Shown here piece by piece: positions 61,330-64,000 of a stretch of 64,000 bases of DNA (positions are counted from its first letter, which is position 1; every line of letters starts with the position of its first letter). The DNA is taken from NCBI RefSeq assembly GCF_002807035.1, contig NZ_NIUC01000004.1, positions 186,001 through 250,000 of the forward strand, in the 5' to 3' direction. Source of the stretch: Algoriphagus formosus. Lineage in GTDB: Bacteria; Bacteroidota; Bacteroidia; Cytophagales; Cyclobacteriaceae. The notes beneath the pieces are model-generated. The model was not told the origin of the DNA. It worked only from the letters and a program-made list of their open reading frames with translations, and searched no databases. A program made the position numbers and the translations under genes.

Positions 61330-62418
61330 ATGAAAACTCAAAAACAAACTAAAAACGCCCTCACTATCTGTATGCTTTTTGCACTGTTGCTTTTAAGCCA
61401 ACTAGGCCTCAAAGCTCAAACTCTGGAAACTAAGATTGATAGTCTATTGACAGAATTGTTTGAAAAAGAAGGACCTGGAGCAGTTTTTATGGTAGCCAAA
61501 GATGGAAAGCCTATTTATAGGAAAGCATTTGGAATGGCTAATCTGGAGCTAGACGTACCAATGGTCCCCGAAAATATATTTCAGATCGGTTCCATGACCA
61601 AGCAGTTTACTGCGGTTGGAATTTTGATATTGGAAGAAGAGGGGAAACTCAATATCGAAGATGATGTTAGAAAGTATATTCCCGATTTTCCTGTTCAGGG
61701 AGCCCAATTAACCATTCAGCAATTAATGAATCATACCTCTGGGATCAAGGATTTTACCAAAATGAAAACCATCATGACAATTGCACGGAATGATCTCAGT
61801 CCCAAAGAATTGGTAGATTTTTTCAAGGATGAGCCAGTGGACTTTCTTCCTGGTGAAAAATTTGAATACAACAATTCTGGGTATGTGGTTTTGGGTTATG
61901 TGATTGAATTGGTTTCTGGAATGAGTTATGAGGATTTTGTGGAGCAACGAATTTTTCAAAAATTGGGTATGAAAGATTCTCGCTATGCCTCCGATCGTGA
62001 ATTGGTAAAAAACAGAGCCTATGGATACCATGACAGAAATGGGTATACCAATAAAATGTGGGTGAGTTTGAATATTCCCTATGCATCTGGTTCGTTGATG
62101 TCTACCGTGGATGATTTGCTGATTTGGCAAAATGCCTTGAACACGGATACCCTTCTGAAGAAGGAAACCCTACGAAAGGCTTTCACGCCCGGGACCTTGT
62201 CCAATGGAGAAACCTTGACATATGGCTTTGGATGGCATATCAAGGAATTAGAAGGAATGCCGGTTAGAGAGCATGGAGGAAGTGTTTTTGGCTTTAAATC
62301 CATGGGAGTTTACCTTCCGGAAAAGGATATTTATGTGGTTGGATTGAGTAACTGCGATTGTAACTCACCTACTGTCATTACCCGAGAAATTGCCAAATTC
62401 GCCTTGGATTCACTTTGA
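61330..62418 (+). CDS. Class C beta-lactamase-fold serine hydrolase, paralog 3
   Basis: 362 residues with a signal peptide (cut LKAQ, about 30). Ser88-Lys91 (SMTKQF), Tyr180-Asn182 (YNN) and HGGSVFGFKS are present. Shorter than the two other copies because the C-terminal beta extension is absent. Lies after the broken amidohydrolase with about 100 bp between. Its 3' end and the GNAT gene start are 17 bp apart. Confidence 0.88.
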   Translation: MKTQKQTKNALTICMLFALLLLSQLGLKAQTLETKIDSLLTELFEKEGPGAVFMVAKDGKPIYRKAFGMANLELDVPMVPENIFQIGSMTKQFTAVGILILEEEGKLNIEDDVRKYIPDFPVQGAQLTIQQLMNHTSGIKDFTKMKTIMTIARNDLSPKELVDFFKDEPVDFLPGEKFEYNNSGYVVLGYVIELVSGMSYEDFVEQRIFQKLGMKDSRYASDRELVKNRAYGYHDRNGYTNKMWVSLNIPYASGSLMSTVDDLLIWQNALNTDTLLKKETLRKAFTPGTLSNGETLTYGFGWHIKELEGMPVREHGGSVFGFKSMGVYLPEKDIYVVGLSNCDCNSPTVITREIAKFALDSL

Positions 62419-62434
62419 TGAAAACCTCTATAAA

Positions 62435-62878
62435 ATGAATTACTTAATAGAAAAATGTGAGCCTTCTGTTTTTCCACTTTTAGTGGAAATTTGGGAGGAC
62501 TCAGTAAGAAAGACTCATAATTTTTTGTCAGAGGAGGATATTGCTTACTTCAAGCCTTTGATCTTGAATTCCTATTTACATGCAGTTGATCTTAGGGTGG
62601 TACGGGATTCGGATAGTCAAATCTTGGGTTTCCTTGGAGTGGCTGAAGAGAATTTGGAGATGCTGTTTTTGCATTCAAATGCTTTTGGAAAAGGCCTAGG
62701 TAGACTTTGCCTAGACTATGCAATTAATGAAATGGGAGTGGAAAAGGTGGATGTCAATGAACAGAACGAGCAGGCCTTGGGCTTTTACCTTCATTGTGGG
62801 TTTAAAATTATTGGCCGTTCTGAATTAGATCCCCAAGGAAAACCATTTCCAATTTTGCATCTGGCATTGAAGTCCTGA
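62435..62878 (+). CDS. GNAT family N-acetyltransferase
   Basis: 147 residues from ATG 62435. VFPLLVEIWEDSVRKTHNFL, ILGFLGVAEENLEMLFLHSN, FGKGLGRLCLDYAI (acetyl-CoA loop) and EQALGFYLHCGFKIIGRSEL are a full GNAT domain of the YjaB type. Substrate unknown. Confidence 0.9.
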   Translation: MNYLIEKCEPSVFPLLVEIWEDSVRKTHNFLSEEDIAYFKPLILNSYLHAVDLRVVRDSDSQILGFLGVAEENLEMLFLHSNAFGKGLGRLCLDYAINEMGVEKVDVNEQNEQALGFYLHCGFKIIGRSELDPQGKPFPILHLALKS

Positions 62879-62904
62879 GTAATTCTTTTTTTGAAGAAAT
62901 CCAC

Positions 62905-62951
62905 TTCTTAACCCAAGTCAATTTTTGGGAAAGAAGTGGATTTTACTTTTG
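62905..62951 (+). promoter_or_regulatory. Crp/Fnr-type activated promoter for the oxidoreductase at 62976
   Basis: TTCTTAACCCAAGTCAAT (62905-62922) with TTAAC-N4-GTCAA, then after 21 bp TACTTTTG (62944-62951). Identical spacing and nearly identical sequence to the promoter at 58117. Confidence 0.78.
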
Positions 62952-62975
62952 AGGAGTAAATCAAACTAGTTGAAA

Positions 62976-63935
62976 ATGAAAGCATTTACCTTCAAAAATT
63001 ATGGAGCCTCGGATGTGTTACATCCTGAAATTCTGGAAAAGCCAATTCCAAATCCCAATCAGATTGTGGTGAAAATTCACGCAACTTCCGTGACAGCGGG
63101 AGACTGGAGAGTCCGCAGTGCAACTCCTTTTCCTATTCGGTTTCATTCCGGGATATTGAAGCCAAAAAATACTTTGCTTGGCCATGAGTTTGCCGGAGTG
63201 GTTGATATGGTTGGAGAGGAAGTGGCCGAATTTCAGATCGGGGACCGGGTTTTTGGAAGCATGGGGATGAAATCTGGGACTTATGCAGAATATGTTGCAG
63301 TTGACGTTGAGTCGCCCATCGCAAAAATTCCTGAAGGATTGAGTTTTGAGGAAGCTGCGGTGGTTCCGATTGGCTTTCTTTCCGCATATCATTTTCTTCA
63401 AAAAGTAAATCTTCATCCTGGAATGAAGGTGTTAATTCATGGAGTCTCCGGCTCGGTTGGGTCAGCTATGCTTCAATTGGCCAAAGCAAAGGATGCCTAT
63501 GTAGTAGGGGTCTGTAGTTCAAAAAACGCGAATTGGGTAAAAAATTGGGGAGCTGATGAGGTAATCAGCTATGATAAAGAAGACTTTACTATACTCCCCG
63601 AAAAATTTGATCTGATTGTCAATGCGGTTGGAAAAACTTCTTTTAGGGAGATCAGACATTTACTCAAGCCCGAAGGGAAATACTTGTCTAATGATGCTGC
63701 CTTGACTGATTATTTGGATTTGCTGATGCAAACTATAGGGGGTAAAAAAGAGCAAATCATTTTGGGGATTGCTGACCAAAAAAAGTCAGATTTGAGAGTA
63801 ATTCAATCTTTGCTGGCTGAAAGAAAAGCCAGACCTTATCTGGATAGAGTTTATTCATTTGATGAACTCCCAGCTGCCCATGCCTATGTGGAAAAAGGGA
63901 GAAAAGCAGGGAATGTGGCCATTCGGGTAGCTTAG
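62976..63935 (+). CDS. Medium-chain NAD(P)-dependent oxidoreductase (quinone oxidoreductase-like)
   Basis: 319 residues from ATG 62976. GroES-like domain (LGHEFAGVVDMVGEEVAEFQ, GDRVFGSMGMKSGTYAEYV), then Rossmann domain with VLIHGVSGSVGSAMLQLAK. The catalytic zinc ligands of alcohol dehydrogenases are not obvious (TSVTAGDWRVR in place of Cys), which favours the zeta-crystallin/quinone oxidoreductase group. Probably reduces quinones or enals with NADPH. Its promoter carries the Crp/Fnr-type site, and a Crp/Fnr gene converges on it 1 bp after its stop. Confidence 0.9.
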   Translation: MKAFTFKNYGASDVLHPEILEKPIPNPNQIVVKIHATSVTAGDWRVRSATPFPIRFHSGILKPKNTLLGHEFAGVVDMVGEEVAEFQIGDRVFGSMGMKSGTYAEYVAVDVESPIAKIPEGLSFEEAAVVPIGFLSAYHFLQKVNLHPGMKVLIHGVSGSVGSAMLQLAKAKDAYVVGVCSSKNANWVKNWGADEVISYDKEDFTILPEKFDLIVNAVGKTSFREIRHLLKPEGKYLSNDAALTDYLDLLMQTIGGKKEQIILGIADQKKSDLRVIQSLLAERKARPYLDRVYSFDELPAAHAYVEKGRKAGNVAIRVA

Positions 63936-63936
63936 A

Positions 63937-64000
63937 TCAGGCTTTGGTCGCCAATCGTTTTCGAATCCTGCTTAAAGATTCCGGCTTTACTCCAAGATAA
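63937..64000 (-). CDS. Crp/Fnr family transcriptional regulator, C-terminus (partial)
   Basis: The minus strand from the window edge reads YLGVKPESLSRIRKRLATKA and a stop at 63939-63937. The YLG-x-x-PE-x-LSRIRK sequence is the recognition helix of the winged helix domain in Bacteroidota Crp/Fnr regulators. Only 20 codons are inside the window. It is a natural candidate for the factor binding the TTAAC-N4-GTCAA sites at 58067, 58117 and 62905. Confidence 0.8.
   Translation of the reverse strand, partial: YLGVKPESLSRIRKRLATKA

Overview
The window reads as the chromosome of a Cytophagales-type member of the Bacteroidota, probably close to Algoriphagus or another Cyclobacteriaceae. The grounds are a SusC/SusD pair, 6-bladed beta-propeller and DUF4221-type lipoproteins, a GSCFA protein, an ABC permease fused to an M1 aminopeptidase, PadR-linked permeases, LytS/LytTR regulation, TAnnTTTG promoter elements, and an integrase plus RadC-like JAB protein. 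Genus is inference; no rRNA is present.

Region 1 (1-8118) is an AT-rich accessory locus of three related cassettes. Each starts with a long non-coding repeat (copies A, B, C) holding a tract of exactly ten G about 164 bp before a start codon. Each repeat is followed by a small, mostly secreted, cysteine-rich peptide and then a propeller-type lipoprotein. Cassette B also carries a 50-residue peptide with a double-glycine motif, two NVEALA-like six-cysteine peptides and a DUF1573 protein. It ends in the wreck of a bacteriocin-type peptidase ABC exporter. Fragments of an agmatine/peptidylarginine deiminase-like gene sit at the heads of copies A and B. This is the most novel part of the window: a peptide/lipoprotein system of unknown function that is multiplying by duplication and partly decaying.

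Region 2 (8170-32683) is mostly core. It holds a MacAB/LolDE-like tripartite exporter, an esterase, a VapBC-type toxin-antitoxin pair, and a GSCFA/DUF255/PriA run. An ECF sigma factor with a membrane partner follows. A tight five-gene operon encodes DacB-like carboxypeptidase, PDDEXK nuclease, S9 peptidase, DUF1801 and DUF1835 proteins. Then come a SusCD pair and a K+-dependent-type membrane pyrophosphatase.

Region 3 (32886-38650) holds three small conserved genes, tRNA-Pro(GGG), and next to it a mobile-island end. The island end has a tyrosine integrase, a RadC-like protein and a split HipA system (hipB, hipA N-domain, hipA kinase; HipBST-like). Four identical-architecture palindromic operators lie before hipB at 40-42 bp steps. 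A decayed second radC piece lies on the far side of the module.

Region 4 (38688-64000) has a PadR-controlled FtsX-type permease and an AraC regulator. These are followed by small redox/heme-like and DUF1772/NmrA genes and a PD40 protein. Three paralogous class-C serine hydrolases, GNATs, an ABC/M1-peptidase exporter opposite a LytS/LytTR pair, and assorted enzymes make up the rest. Three promoters here (before the genes at 57239, 58195 and 62976) share a Crp/Fnr-type palindrome at the same distance from the -7 element. The last 64 bp encode the C-terminus of a Crp/Fnr regulator on the minus strand. An amidohydrolase at 59889-61227 is broken by a frameshift in an A-run.
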